Assembly (NCBI RefSeq): GCF_021298855.1
Contig: NZ_JAJTHI010000012.1
Location: forward strand, 1 to 61,685
Direction of reading: 5' to 3'
Origin: Gemmatimonas sp.
GTDB lineage: Bacteria; Gemmatimonadota; Gemmatimonadetes; Gemmatimonadales; Gemmatimonadaceae
Length of the DNA: 61,685 nt
Position 1 is the first letter of the stretch, and the number at the start of each line of letters is the position of its first letter. Under the pieces are notes generated by a model that saw only the letters and a list, made by a program, of their open reading frames with translations, was not told the DNA's origin and made no database searches. This document shows positions 7,697 to 15,623 of the stretch, piece by piece. A program made the translations under genes and the position numbers.

Positions 7697-10600
7697 TCAG
7701 GCCTTCGCCGGTGCGGCCGGCGCCGGATAGTTGACCTTCTTGAGATAGACCACGGCGGTGTACGTGTTCAGTTCCTCGAACACGTGGTAGGCACGACGGT
7801 CGTAGGCGAGCTTCGAAACGGTCCAGTTCTCGTCGGCCGCGTCACCGAAGATGATGGCGCGCGACGGGCAGGCCTGCGCGCAGGCCGTGGTGAATTCATC
7901 GCCATTCACCTCGCGCCCTTCCGCCTTGGCGCGGTGCTCGGCCTCACGGATACGCTGCACGCAGAACGTGCACTTCTCCATGACCCCCTTGCCACGCACG
8001 GTGACGTCGGGGTTGAGCGACCAGTGCATGGGCTCCGGCCAGGCGTACTGGCGACGCTCCGGCTCGCCGTAGCCGAACCAGTTGAAGTAGCGGACCTTGT
8101 ACGGGCAGTTGTTGCTGCAGTAGCGCGTGCCGACGCAGCGGTTGTACACCTGCACGTTGAGGCCGTCCGGCGAGTGATACGTGGCGTACACGGGGCACAC
8201 CGGCTCGCACGGCGCGTTGCCGCAGTGCTGGCACATCATGGGCACGAAGCGCGTGTCGAAATCCGGAGAGAACTCGTTCTCCGTGTTGTCGTTACCTTCG
8301 TAGTAGCGCTCGAGGCGGATCCACGCCATCTCGCGCCCCTTGATGATGTTGGCGCCCGGACGCTCGTCCCAGTTGGTGGGGCTGAGCGCGCGGCCCTGAT
8401 AGGGCGCGCCGACCGTGGGGATGTTGTTCTCGCTGTAGCAGGCCGTGACGCACGCCGAGCACCCCGTGCAGCGGGCGAGGTCGATGGTCATCGCCCAGCG
8501 GCGCTTCTCCATCTTGCTCGAGTGCTGCGGGTCGTACATGCCCTTGGCACCCGCCTCGGGATTGGCGAACTCACCCTGCGCATCGGCGGCCACCGGTGCC
8601 TTGAGTCCCGTCTTGAAGTCGTGCGACGGCAGACCAGGGATCTCGTGGTGGTGCTTCTCGACCTCCTGTTCCGTGCCGAGCAGCACCCCGACCGGCAGCG
8701 CCTGCCCGATGCCGCGGCCATGCTGGCGCGCGGAGCCCTCGGTGGTGACGAGCGGCGAGTTGTCGGTGTTCACGGTGACCTTGCCCTTGATGTTGCCGAG
8801 GGCGAGGCCGCCGGCGGCATCCCAGCCGGCCGGAATGAGGTCGTAGGCGTTCACGCCGATGTTCTGCGCGAAGCGACCGTAGGCGGTGTGTCCCTGCCCG
8901 AGCGCAATGGCCACGGTGTCGGGGCGCACGCCCATGTAGATGTACGCCGGGGCCGTGACCTTGCCGGCGGACGTTTCGATGGTGAGGTGCGTGCCTTCCT
9001 TGATGCCGAGCTTCTTGGCCGTGGACGGATGCACTTCGACCCACGACTGCCAGGCAATCTTGGAGACGGGATCGGGGAGCTCCTGCAGCCACGGCTTGTT
9101 CGCACCGGCGCCATCACCCAGCGTGGGCGACGGGAACACGTGCACGAAGAAGTCCCCATTGCCCGCCGCCGCCGGCATGGCGGTGGCCGACAGCGTGCGA
9201 CCGGTCGTGGGCACGAGCGGGCCGCTGCTCACCTGCGCCTTGGTGAGCGCGGATGTGAACGCCGACCCGCCACCCGGGAACTTGCTGATGTACCAGGCAC
9301 GGTAGTCGGCCACGTTGTAGCGCGCGGCGAGCGCCTGATCCTTCTTGGCCAGTTCGATGAGCACGTCAGCGGTGCTGCGCGTGTCGAACACCGGCTCGAG
9401 CGTGGGCTGCTGCAGGCCGAGCTGCCCATTCGCTCCCGCCGCATCGCCCCAGCTCTCGAGCCAGTGGTTGTCGGGGAGGATGAGGTCGGCGAGCTGCGCC
9501 GTTTCGTCGGGCATGGCCGAGAAGGAGACCTTGAAGCCGACCTTGGCAAAGGCCGCCGCAAAGCCCGCCGACTTGGGCATGGTGTGCGCCGGGTTGGCGC
9601 CGCGCACGAAGGCCAGTGGCACCGTGCCGGCGTCCATGTTGCGCACCGCCGCCGCCAGATCGGCATACGAGGCGAGCCCCGCGTAGCCGGCATGCGCACT
9701 GGCCGGCTTGATGGTCGTACCGACCGCGCCCGCCTTCTTGTTGATGTCGGCCACCATGGTGGCGCACTCGACCGCGTCGCTCCCCGTGACGCCACAGATG
9801 GCCATGACCCCGTTGCCGGCATCGGCGATGGCCTTGGCCAGCGCTTCGATGGTCGCGACCGACACGCCGGACGCTTCCGACGCGGCCTGCGCGGTGCCCG
9901 CCCCCGTGAGCGCAGCGCAGAGCGCCATTTCGCTGCCGGGCTTGGCCGGAATCCACTGGTCGGCGTTGAGGCCGGTCAGCGACCGGCGGGCGCCCACGTA
10001 CACGAGGCGCGGCGCGTCGGTGAGCTTGGCGCGCGCATCGGCCCAGTCGAGCTGCTGCGGCACACTGTGTCCCCACCCATCGAGGAAGTCGGCGCCAAAG
10101 GAGACCACCAGCTTGGCCGCGCTGAAGTCGAGCTGCGGCCATGCCGCGCCGTACGCCTTCTGATTGGCGGCGATGGTGGCCACCGGTGCGGTGCTGTCCA
10201 CGCTCAGGTGCGCCGGCATGCCGTTCGCCGACAGCCACTGATCGAGGAAACCCGGGAAGGTGCCCGACTCGTGCTGGTTGATGAACACGACGTTGCCCGC
10301 CTGCCCCTTCGACTTGACCTCCCCCAGCTTCTGGGCGAGCAGCTCGAAGGCCTTGTCCCACGTGGTGGGCTTGAGGGCGTTGCCCTCGCGCACCATGGGC
10401 GACCGGTAGCGATCGGGGTTGTACAGCCCCTGCACCGCCGACAGACCGGTGGCGCAGATGGCGCCCCGGTTCATGGGATGCTCGGGGTTGCCCTCGAGCT
10501 TGATGGGACGGCCGTCGCGAACTTCGGCCAGGACACCGCACGCAGCCGCACACTCACGGCACGTCGTCGCATAGTACTGCGACACGCCCGGCACGGTGTT

Positions 10601-10738
10601 GTCCGGCGAGGCGACGTACGGAATGAGCTTGCCCACCTTCTCGGAGGAGCAGCCCACCACCGCCGTCGTGGCGCTCGTGGCGCCCAGGATCTTGAGGAAC
10701 TCGCGGCGCTTGACGCCGGTCCCCGCTTCTGTGCTCAT
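7697..10738 (-). CDS. actB: Alternative complex III subunit ActB (fused molybdopterin-like and Fe-S protein)
   Basis: The large peripheral subunit of ACIII, 1013 residues from ATG 10738. A Tat signal (RREFLKILGAT, residues 11-21) ends near Cys30 and directs export. The N-terminal two thirds resembles molybdopterin oxidoreductases, which in ACIII carry no Mo cofactor. The C-terminal third is a ferredoxin-type domain with Cys groups in CTGCSACVTAC, CQHCGNAPCEPVC, CVGTRYCSNNC and CTFC..CAQACP, fitting the three 4Fe-4S plus one 3Fe-4S clusters known for the family. An N-terminal C60-x2-C63-x3-C67...C95 set is also present. The frame is open further upstream, but the Tat motif fixes the start near 10738, 19 bp after actA. 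Confidence 0.93.
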   Translation of the reverse strand: MSTEAGTGVKRREFLKILGATSATTAVVGCSSEKVGKLIPYVASPDNTVPGVSQYYATTCRECAAACGVLAEVRDGRPIKLEGNPEHPMNRGAICATGLSAVQGLYNPDRYRSPMVREGNALKPTTWDKAFELLAQKLGEVKSKGQAGNVVFINQHESGTFPGFLDQWLSANGMPAHLSVDSTAPVATIAANQKAYGAAWPQLDFSAAKLVVSFGADFLDGWGHSVPQQLDWADARAKLTDAPRLVYVGARRSLTGLNADQWIPAKPGSEMALCAALTGAGTAQAASEASGVSVATIEALAKAIADAGNGVMAICGVTGSDAVECATMVADINKKAGAVGTTIKPASAHAGYAGLASYADLAAAVRNMDAGTVPLAFVRGANPAHTMPKSAGFAAAFAKVGFKVSFSAMPDETAQLADLILPDNHWLESWGDAAGANGQLGLQQPTLEPVFDTRSTADVLIELAKKDQALAARYNVADYRAWYISKFPGGGSAFTSALTKAQVSSGPLVPTTGRTLSATAMPAAAGNGDFFVHVFPSPTLGDGAGANKPWLQELPDPVSKIAWQSWVEVHPSTAKKLGIKEGTHLTIETSAGKVTAPAYIYMGVRPDTVAIALGQGHTAYGRFAQNIGVNAYDLIPAGWDAAGGLALGNIKGKVTVNTDNSPLVTTEGSARQHGRGIGQALPVGVLLGTEQEVEKHHHEIPGLPSHDFKTGLKAPVAADAQGEFANPEAGAKGMYDPQHSSKMEKRRWAMTIDLARCTGCSACVTACYSENNIPTVGAPYQGRALSPTNWDERPGANIIKGREMAWIRLERYYEGNDNTENEFSPDFDTRFVPMMCQHCGNAPCEPVCPVYATYHSPDGLNVQVYNRCVGTRYCSNNCPYKVRYFNWFGYGEPERRQYAWPEPMHWSLNPDVTVRGKGVMEKCTFCVQRIREAEHRAKAEGREVNGDEFTTACAQACPSRAIIFGDAADENWTVSKLAYDRRAYHVFEELNTYTAVVYLKKVNYPAPAAPAKA

Positions 10739-10757
10739 CGTGGTCGAGGGTCGATGA

Positions 10758-11375
10758 TCAGTAGTGGCAGACGGCGCAATCGTAGCGCGCCTTCTTCGCG
10801 GGCATCGCTTCCAGCTCCGGCGTGACCTTCTGGCCAGCCAGTCGCGCACCCTCGGCAGGCTTGTAGCCCTGCACGTGGCAATTGATGCACCAGCCCATGT
10901 TGAGCGAGTTCACCTGCTGCACGGGCACGTAATTGGTGTCCGGCCCCTGCGCCCCCTGATTCTGGATCTGCCCGTGGCAGGTCTGACAGGTGACACCGGC
11001 ATTCACGTGGCGCATGTGCGGGAACTGGACGTAGTCCGGCACCTTGTGCACACGGTTCCACGGGATCGGCTGCCCCTTCTGGTAGTACGCCGCGATCTTC
11101 TTGATCTCGGCCGACTGGGGCTTCACCAACGTGTGGCAGCCCATGCAGGTCGCAACCGACGCGTTCCCCGGATCAGGCGCCTTGTTGGCGGCGCTATGGC
11201 AATACAGGCAGTTCATGCCCGCCTTCTGCACGTGCGGTGCATGGACGAACTTGACGGGCTGCTCGACGATCTTGCCCTGCGACGACGACGCGCCGCTGTA
11301 CGCCGAGAGCAGCGTAGCTGCCGCGGCGAGCGCAAGGAACCCGGGGATCACCGTCCACTTCTTCTTGACCGTCAT
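10758..11375 (-). CDS. actA: Alternative complex III subunit ActA (pentaheme cytochrome c)
   Basis: First gene of the act operon. The 205-residue protein has an uncleaved-looking N-terminal hydrophobic helix (about residues 9-26) and exactly five CXXCH heme c sites: CLYCH, CMGCH, CQTCH, CINCH and CAVCH, the last one residue from the C-terminus. Extra His residues (FVHAPHV, FPHMRHV) supply distal ligands. Five hemes and this size match ActA of ACIII, which passes electrons towards a soluble or oxidase-linked cytochrome c. It is preceded by a 368-bp leader, the longest non-coding stretch in the window. Confidence 0.93.
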   Translation of the reverse strand: MTVKKKWTVIPGFLALAAAATLLSAYSGASSSQGKIVEQPVKFVHAPHVQKAGMNCLYCHSAANKAPDPGNASVATCMGCHTLVKPQSAEIKKIAAYYQKGQPIPWNRVHKVPDYVQFPHMRHVNAGVTCQTCHGQIQNQGAQGPDTNYVPVQQVNSLNMGWCINCHVQGYKPAEGARLAGQKVTPELEAMPAKKARYDCAVCHY

Positions 11376-11743
11376 CTCGTGTGCCGGTAGAGAATGCCGT
11401 TAGGCGTTGGTGATGGTCGACACACGACACGCACGACACGGATCGTCCCCCTGCCGCGGTGCAGGGCGCACGTCCGGTCATGCCATCCGAGGACTACGCG
11501 GTCCTAACGGTTCGGTCCGGAAGGAATGAACCGTCGTCAACCGTGTAAGTCGGTGTCACCAAATTTTTTGCAAGCGCGAAGTATGACCGGGGCCGTATTT
11601 GTACGCAAGTGCGCGACGCGCCTTCACGCGCGCCCTTGCAGTACTACTTGTTGCTGCCTGCCGATCACCTGCTCGCCCGGAGGATAACGGTCGAGACCGC
11701 AATCGGTTCCCGTGAAATTCTCAATGTGTTTGCAGGCAACCAT
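11376..11743. promoter_or_regulatory. Leader/intergenic region upstream of the act operon
   Basis: This 368-bp gap separates the end of the amidohydrolase operon from actA; both are minus strand. It must hold the act promoter. The only AT-rich patch is AAATTTTTTG at 11561-11570, with a TTGCAA at 11568-11573 that could be part of a -35 region, but I find no convincing -10. A hairpin lies at 11507-11534 within the presumed leader. A 9-bp direct repeat TCAATGTGT occurs at about 11720-11755, partly inside the neighbouring gene. No ORF in the gap looks real. Confidence 0.4.
11507..11534 (-). other. Hairpin in the act operon leader
   Basis: A 7-bp perfect stem (11507-11513 with 11528-11534) closes a 14-nt loop that contains the palindrome TCCGGA. 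It lies about 130 bp upstream of the actA start. It could be an mRNA structure or a protein-binding site; it lacks a U-tract and does not look like a terminator. Confidence 0.3.
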
Positions 11744-12574
11744 TCAATGTGTGGGTGACCCGCCAATGCCCCCACCGTGGGCAAAGGGACCGCCCTCGCC
11801 ATTGGGCACCGGGAGTACCGCCACGTCGGCCGGCAGCAGTTCCACCAGGGCCTGCGATTGCTGGCTGAGTCGCAGCGGCCACCAGGAGCTCCAGGCCAGC
11901 CGCGCCGCACCGATCGTGCGCACGAGATGGGCGAAATGCTCCTCCGGAGGCCCCCAGATCCAGTGCCAGTCGTACCACACGCGCGCCTGCTCCTCCGGCG
12001 TGAGCCCCCAGTGCACCTCCTCGATCAGCTCCCGGCTGGCACCAGCCACCACGAGATGCGCCCGGGACCCGGCGGCCCGCGCAATCGGCCGGACGTGGGC
12101 CGCCGAGAGATCACCGGCGCCGTCGAGGTGATGGCGCTGCCGGAGGTCCTCGAACCGTACCGTGAGGTGCAGGGCCACCCCGGCCTCGCCGCACGCCAGC
12201 GCCAGCTCTGTCATGGCCGGATGGCCGGGCCCGAACCCCCACTGCATGGGATAGGCCCGCACCGCCGGCGCGCCTTCATTCACGGCGGCGCGCAGCATCT
12301 CCTCCCAACGGGGCCAGTCGGGGCGCACGATGGGCGCCGGGTGCAGCAGCGCCCGGTACGGCGCCAGCGCCGCGTACAATGCGCGATTGCTGGGCACCGG
12401 GTCCCGGTGGAACGCGCCCGGCAGGTGCCCCACCCACGCCCCGCTGAACCCCTCCCGGTCGAGCACCCGCACCAGCACCTCGGGATCGGGGTGCGGCAGA
12501 TCGCGGAACGGATACGCGCCGATCCACGCCGTGACGTCGATGCGCCCCGGAGTCGGCTCCTGCGGGGCGGTCAT
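11744..12574 (-). CDS. Degenerate amidohydrolase-2-fold protein
   Basis: A 276-residue protein overlapping the upstream amidohydrolase by ATGA. The opening IDVTAWIGAYPFRDLP aligns with the start of amidohydrolase-2 TIM barrels, but the metal-binding HxH is replaced (TAW). The later His expected in a LLAHIGG-like strand and the Asp after the last strand (here WSSWWPL) are also missing. A single His in VALHLTVRFED remains. It is therefore probably not a metal-dependent hydrolase by the usual mechanism, and may be a structural partner of the coupled neighbour. The frame is open upstream to 12877 but that part is antisense-like filler; ATG 12574 is supported by the overlap. Confidence 0.75.
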   Translation of the reverse strand: MTAPQEPTPGRIDVTAWIGAYPFRDLPHPDPEVLVRVLDREGFSGAWVGHLPGAFHRDPVPSNRALYAALAPYRALLHPAPIVRPDWPRWEEMLRAAVNEGAPAVRAYPMQWGFGPGHPAMTELALACGEAGVALHLTVRFEDLRQRHHLDGAGDLSAAHVRPIARAAGSRAHLVVAGASRELIEEVHWGLTPEEQARVWYDWHWIWGPPEEHFAHLVRTIGAARLAWSSWWPLRLSQQSQALVELLPADVAVLPVPNGEGGPFAHGGGIGGSPTH

Positions 12575-13449
12575 GCGGCCTCCGGTGCCGTCACGGCCAG
12601 CGGGCGTGCGAGGGCGGCGTCGAAGGTGCCCGGCGGGAAGATGCGCACCGCGTTGCGCCACCGCATGTCGGCGATCTCCTCGGCCGATGCCCCGGTGTGC
12701 GCCAGCGCCCGCAGCTTGGTGAGCCCGGTGCACAGGGTCAGGTCGCACGCCCACAGCAGCCGCTGCGCGCCCACCCACCGCAACGCCTCGTCGATCATGC
12801 CACGGTCGATGCCACTCCCCGACAGATCCATGACGATGTTGGGGAGTTCGAGGACGGCCGGATTGGTGTGGGCCCAATCACCGCCGCCACCGATGTGCGC
12901 CAGCAGGAAGATGGTACGCGGGTGTCGTGCGGCGAGCTGCGCGAGTTCCACGCCGTCGCTCGCTTCCTGATTGGGCCATTCGCGGCGCCGATGCTGCCAG
13001 ATGTGCTGCAGCACCGGCACGCCGTGCTGCGCGGCCGCCGCGGCGATGTCGTCGAGCCGCGCGAAGTCGGTGGTGCGACGCCCCGCGGCGAGCTTGATGC
13101 CCACCGCGCCGCGCGCCATGCCGCGCGCGATCTCGGCCAACGCATGCGCCGTGAAGTTGGGGTTGACCGCCACGAACGCCCTGACGCGCGGCGCCTCCCG
13201 CTCCGCCAGGTCGAACATGAAGTCGTTGGCACGCGTCTGATCGTCGGGCGACGAGAAATACGTGGGCGACGTGTGTCCCCACGAGCCGAGGATGGACGCC
13301 ACGTGGCACCGGACGCCGATGCGCTCCCCCATGTCGAGCCGCGACGCGTTGTAGCGGGCCCAGTCGGCGCGGTTGGTCCACGGCGTGTGAAAGTGCGCGT
13401 GCGGATCGATGAGCGGGTCGGACCCGCCGAGTGGCAGCGTGGCAGACAT
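12571..13449 (-). CDS. Amidohydrolase-2 family metal-dependent hydrolase
   Basis: A 292-residue TIM-barrel hydrolase of the ACMSD/lactonase-like amidohydrolase-2 group. Metal ligands are all visible: DPHAHFH near the N-terminus (residues 16-22), His in VLQHIWQH, His in LLAHIGGGGDW, and Asp in WACDLTLCTG. Relatives include L-fuconolactonase, rhamnonolactonase and decarboxylases, so a sugar-acid lactone or a carboxylated aromatic are both possible substrates. It follows the aminotransferase gene by 30 bp and is coupled to a degenerate paralogue. Its neighbours suggest sugar-derivative catabolism, but the substrate is not determined. Confidence 0.82.
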   Translation of the reverse strand: MSATLPLGGSDPLIDPHAHFHTPWTNRADWARYNASRLDMGERIGVRCHVASILGSWGHTSPTYFSSPDDQTRANDFMFDLAEREAPRVRAFVAVNPNFTAHALAEIARGMARGAVGIKLAAGRRTTDFARLDDIAAAAAQHGVPVLQHIWQHRRREWPNQEASDGVELAQLAARHPRTIFLLAHIGGGGDWAHTNPAVLELPNIVMDLSGSGIDRGMIDEALRWVGAQRLLWACDLTLCTGLTKLRALAHTGASAEEIADMRWRNAVRIFPPGTFDAALARPLAVTAPEAA

Positions 13450-13479
13450 GGTCGGAGGCGTGGGGATGATCGACGGGTC

Positions 13480-14712
13480 CTACGAGCTTCTGGTGGTCGT
13501 GTGGAGCGACTCGAGCAGGGCGGGCATGGCGCGGCGCACGGCGTCGAGCGCGCGCTCGTCGTGCGCCACGGCGCCGAACTGGTAGGCGCCACGCTTGAGC
13601 AGCACGCCATGCCGGGCGGCTGCCGCCACGAGGGCGTCGAGCGGTGCCGGCTCGGCAGACACGAGTCGCCACATGACATTCGGCCCCTCGGCGCGCACGC
13701 CGGTCCACGGCTCGGCATGCAGCGCCGCACCGATGATGTCGCGCAGCGTCCCCCCCGCCGCGTCCATGCGCGCGCAGACATCGTGCTGCGCGTGCCAGGT
13801 GAGCACGGCGCGCGCCGCAGCGAGCCCGGTGGCTTCCGCCGCCGCGGTGGACGAAATCCACGTGCGCTGCGCGGCATCCATGGCGTCGGCGCGCCCCACC
13901 ACAGCCGACAGCGGGTAGCCGTTGGCGAAGGCCTTGCCAATGACGGTGAGATCGGGGGTGATGCCATGCAGCGCCTGCACGCCCCCGGTACGCACCCGGA
14001 ACGCGGTCTTCACTTCGTCGAAGATGAGCAGGGCGCCCACCGCGTTGGCCAGCTCCCGCGCCGTGGCAAGCCATTCGCGAGGGGCGATGTCATGCACGAG
14101 CGGCTCGAGTACGATGGCGGCGGGCGCGTCCCCCCCTCGCACGGCCGCGGCCAGCGCCGTGCTGTCGCCGAAGGGGACCCAGCTGACGAGCTCACGCGCG
14201 GCTGCGGGTACACCGGCGGCATCGCTGTTCCAATCGAGCCAACCGAAGTAGCCGCACGCAACGATGCGTTCGCGCGCGGTCAGCGTGCGGGCCAGCCGAA
14301 CGGCGGCATTCGTGGCCTCGGCGCCGGTGCGCAGGAAGCGCACGCGCTGGGCGGACGGGATGACTTGCACCAGCGCTTCGGCCACTTCCACTTCCAGGCG
14401 GTGCGGCAGCGACGACACCGGGCCGGCGAGCGCGGCCGCCTGGACAGCGGCGGTGACGGCGGGATCGGCGTAGCCAATGCCCACGGCGCCCAACGCCATG
14501 CCACAGTCCACGAATTCGCGCCCGTCGGTTGTCCACACGCGACAGCCGGCCGCGCGTTCGTAGTGCGACGGCACGACGGCATCGGCGGCGAAGGCGCCGT
14601 ACAGCGCATCGGGGCGCTTGCTTCCCGTGGAACTGCCCCCGGGAATGACCGCCGCGGCCCGCGCGCGCCACGGGTCGTCGGGCGACGGTACGGTGCGCGC
14701 GGGGGTGTTCAT
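13480..14712 (-). CDS. Class III (glutamate-1-semialdehyde-type) aminotransferase
   Basis: PLP enzyme of 410 residues from ATG 14712. It has GSA-aminomutase-like features: IPGGSSTGSKRP near residues 23-33, the cofactor-phosphate region RTGAEATNAAVRLAR (129-142), the Asp232-Glu233-Val234 motif, and the Schiff-base Lys260 in VIGKAFANGYP. It is shorter than true HemL (about 430), has RTGAEA in place of NSGTEA, and lies in a catabolic-looking operon, so I do not call it hemL. It probably transaminates an amino or keto sugar or acid. The ATGA overlap with the upstream methyltransferase fixes the start. Confidence 0.85.
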   Translation of the reverse strand: MNTPARTVPSPDDPWRARAAAVIPGGSSTGSKRPDALYGAFAADAVVPSHYERAAGCRVWTTDGREFVDCGMALGAVGIGYADPAVTAAVQAAALAGPVSSLPHRLEVEVAEALVQVIPSAQRVRFLRTGAEATNAAVRLARTLTARERIVACGYFGWLDWNSDAAGVPAAARELVSWVPFGDSTALAAAVRGGDAPAAIVLEPLVHDIAPREWLATARELANAVGALLIFDEVKTAFRVRTGGVQALHGITPDLTVIGKAFANGYPLSAVVGRADAMDAAQRTWISSTAAAEATGLAAARAVLTWHAQHDVCARMDAAGGTLRDIIGAALHAEPWTGVRAEGPNVMWRLVSAEPAPLDALVAAAARHGVLLKRGAYQFGAVAHDERALDAVRRAMPALLESLHTTTRSS

Positions 14713-15584
14713 GCGTCGGCGGGCGCGGCGGCCAGTGCGGCCGCACCACGCGCGGCAATGGCGGCGGCACCGGCTGCCCTGCCCGCCTCCAACGCCTCCG
14801 CGTTGGGCACGCCCTGGGCGACCAGCGCGGCCGTGACTGACAGGCGCACTTCCCGTTCGATCGTGCGCAGCACCTCGATGCTGGCCGTGCGCAGCATGAG
14901 CAGCTCGCGCGCATCGGGGCTGGCGCGGAAGACGAGTGAGCGGAAGGCGCGCATGATGAGCTCCTCGTTGCGCGTCTTGAAGTAGGCGATGGCGTTGAGC
15001 GCGGCCTCCATGTCGGCGAAGGTGCGCTCGAGTTGCGATTTGTCTGGTGCCCCGGCAGCGTGGCGCGGCGCCGGCAGTTTCTTGGTGGCATCGCCCGCCA
15101 GCAGATGCAATTCGTACAGCCCCAACAGGCACGCCTGCGCCACGTTGAGGGAGAAGTGCTCGGTGGTGGGAATGGTGCAGATGGCGTGCGCTCGATCGAG
15201 CGCTTCGTTGGGAAGTCCGTGATCCTCGCGGCCAAGCATGATGGCCACCTTGCCGACCTGCGCGTGTTCGAGCAGATCCACGGCAGCCGAGCGCGGCGTG
15301 TGCCGTGCCCAGCGTGCCGCCTGCCGCCGCCCGGAGAAGCCCACCACGTACACGCAGTCGTCCAGGGCGCCATCGATGGTGTCGAAGTGCCGGATGCGCT
15401 CCACGATGTCACGCGTGTCGTGCGCCACCTGCTCGATGCGATTGGGATCGTACGCGCAGGGGCGGATGAGGCGCAGGTCCGACACGCCCATGTTCTTCAT
15501 CGAGCGCACGACGCCGCCGATGTTGATGGAATCCTGCGATTCGTACAGAACGACCGCGATATTGTCGAGGATCGATTCAGCCAT
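14709..15584 (-). CDS. trmJ: SPOUT-family tRNA 2'-O-methyltransferase (TrmJ-like)
   Basis: A 291-residue SpoU/SPOUT methyltransferase that probably 2'-O-methylates a tRNA nucleotide, by homology position 32. The N-terminal motif NIGGVVRSMKNMG, the middle motif MLGREDHGLPNEAL and the C-terminal knot motif FSLNVAQACLLGLYE are all present. A C-terminal helical part (RNEELIMRAFRSLVFRA) matches the TrmJ dimer extension. An Ala-rich tail follows. It sits inside a run of catabolic genes, 39 bp after the lyase and overlapping the aminotransferase, which is an odd place for a tRNA modification enzyme. Exact nucleotide specificity is inferred. Confidence 0.82.
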   Translation of the reverse strand: MAESILDNIAVVLYESQDSINIGGVVRSMKNMGVSDLRLIRPCAYDPNRIEQVAHDTRDIVERIRHFDTIDGALDDCVYVVGFSGRRQAARWARHTPRSAAVDLLEHAQVGKVAIMLGREDHGLPNEALDRAHAICTIPTTEHFSLNVAQACLLGLYELHLLAGDATKKLPAPRHAAGAPDKSQLERTFADMEAALNAIAYFKTRNEELIMRAFRSLVFRASPDARELLMLRTASIEVLRTIEREVRLSVTAALVAQGVPNAEALEAGRAAGAAAIAARGAAALAAAPADA

Positions 15585-15623
15585 GAGCGGAAGATAGCGC
15601 CCCGGCGGTCACGCGTCGTACGC

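Noticed and set aside
7670..10825. A 1051-codon open frame on the plus strand opposite actB
   Set aside because: It is the antisense shadow of a clearly identified gene in a high-GC genome; its translation is Arg/His/Gly-rich without any domain, and the minus-strand protein has full family motifs.
3646..11375. Polysulfide/tetrathionate reductase-type complex
   Set aside because: The pentaheme ActA, DUF3341 ActD, monoheme ActE and duplicated NrfD subunits in this order are specific to alternative complex III.
13480..14712. True glutamate-1-semialdehyde aminomutase (hemL)
   Set aside because: The fold and lysine fit, but the protein is shorter, has RTGAEA instead of the usual NSGTEA, and lies among catabolic genes with no heme biosynthesis neighbour.
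12697..14985. A 762-codon plus-strand frame opposite the amidohydrolase/aminotransferase genes
   Set aside because: Same reason: codon-position GC and recognisable proteins lie on the minus strand, and the plus-strand translation is low-complexity.
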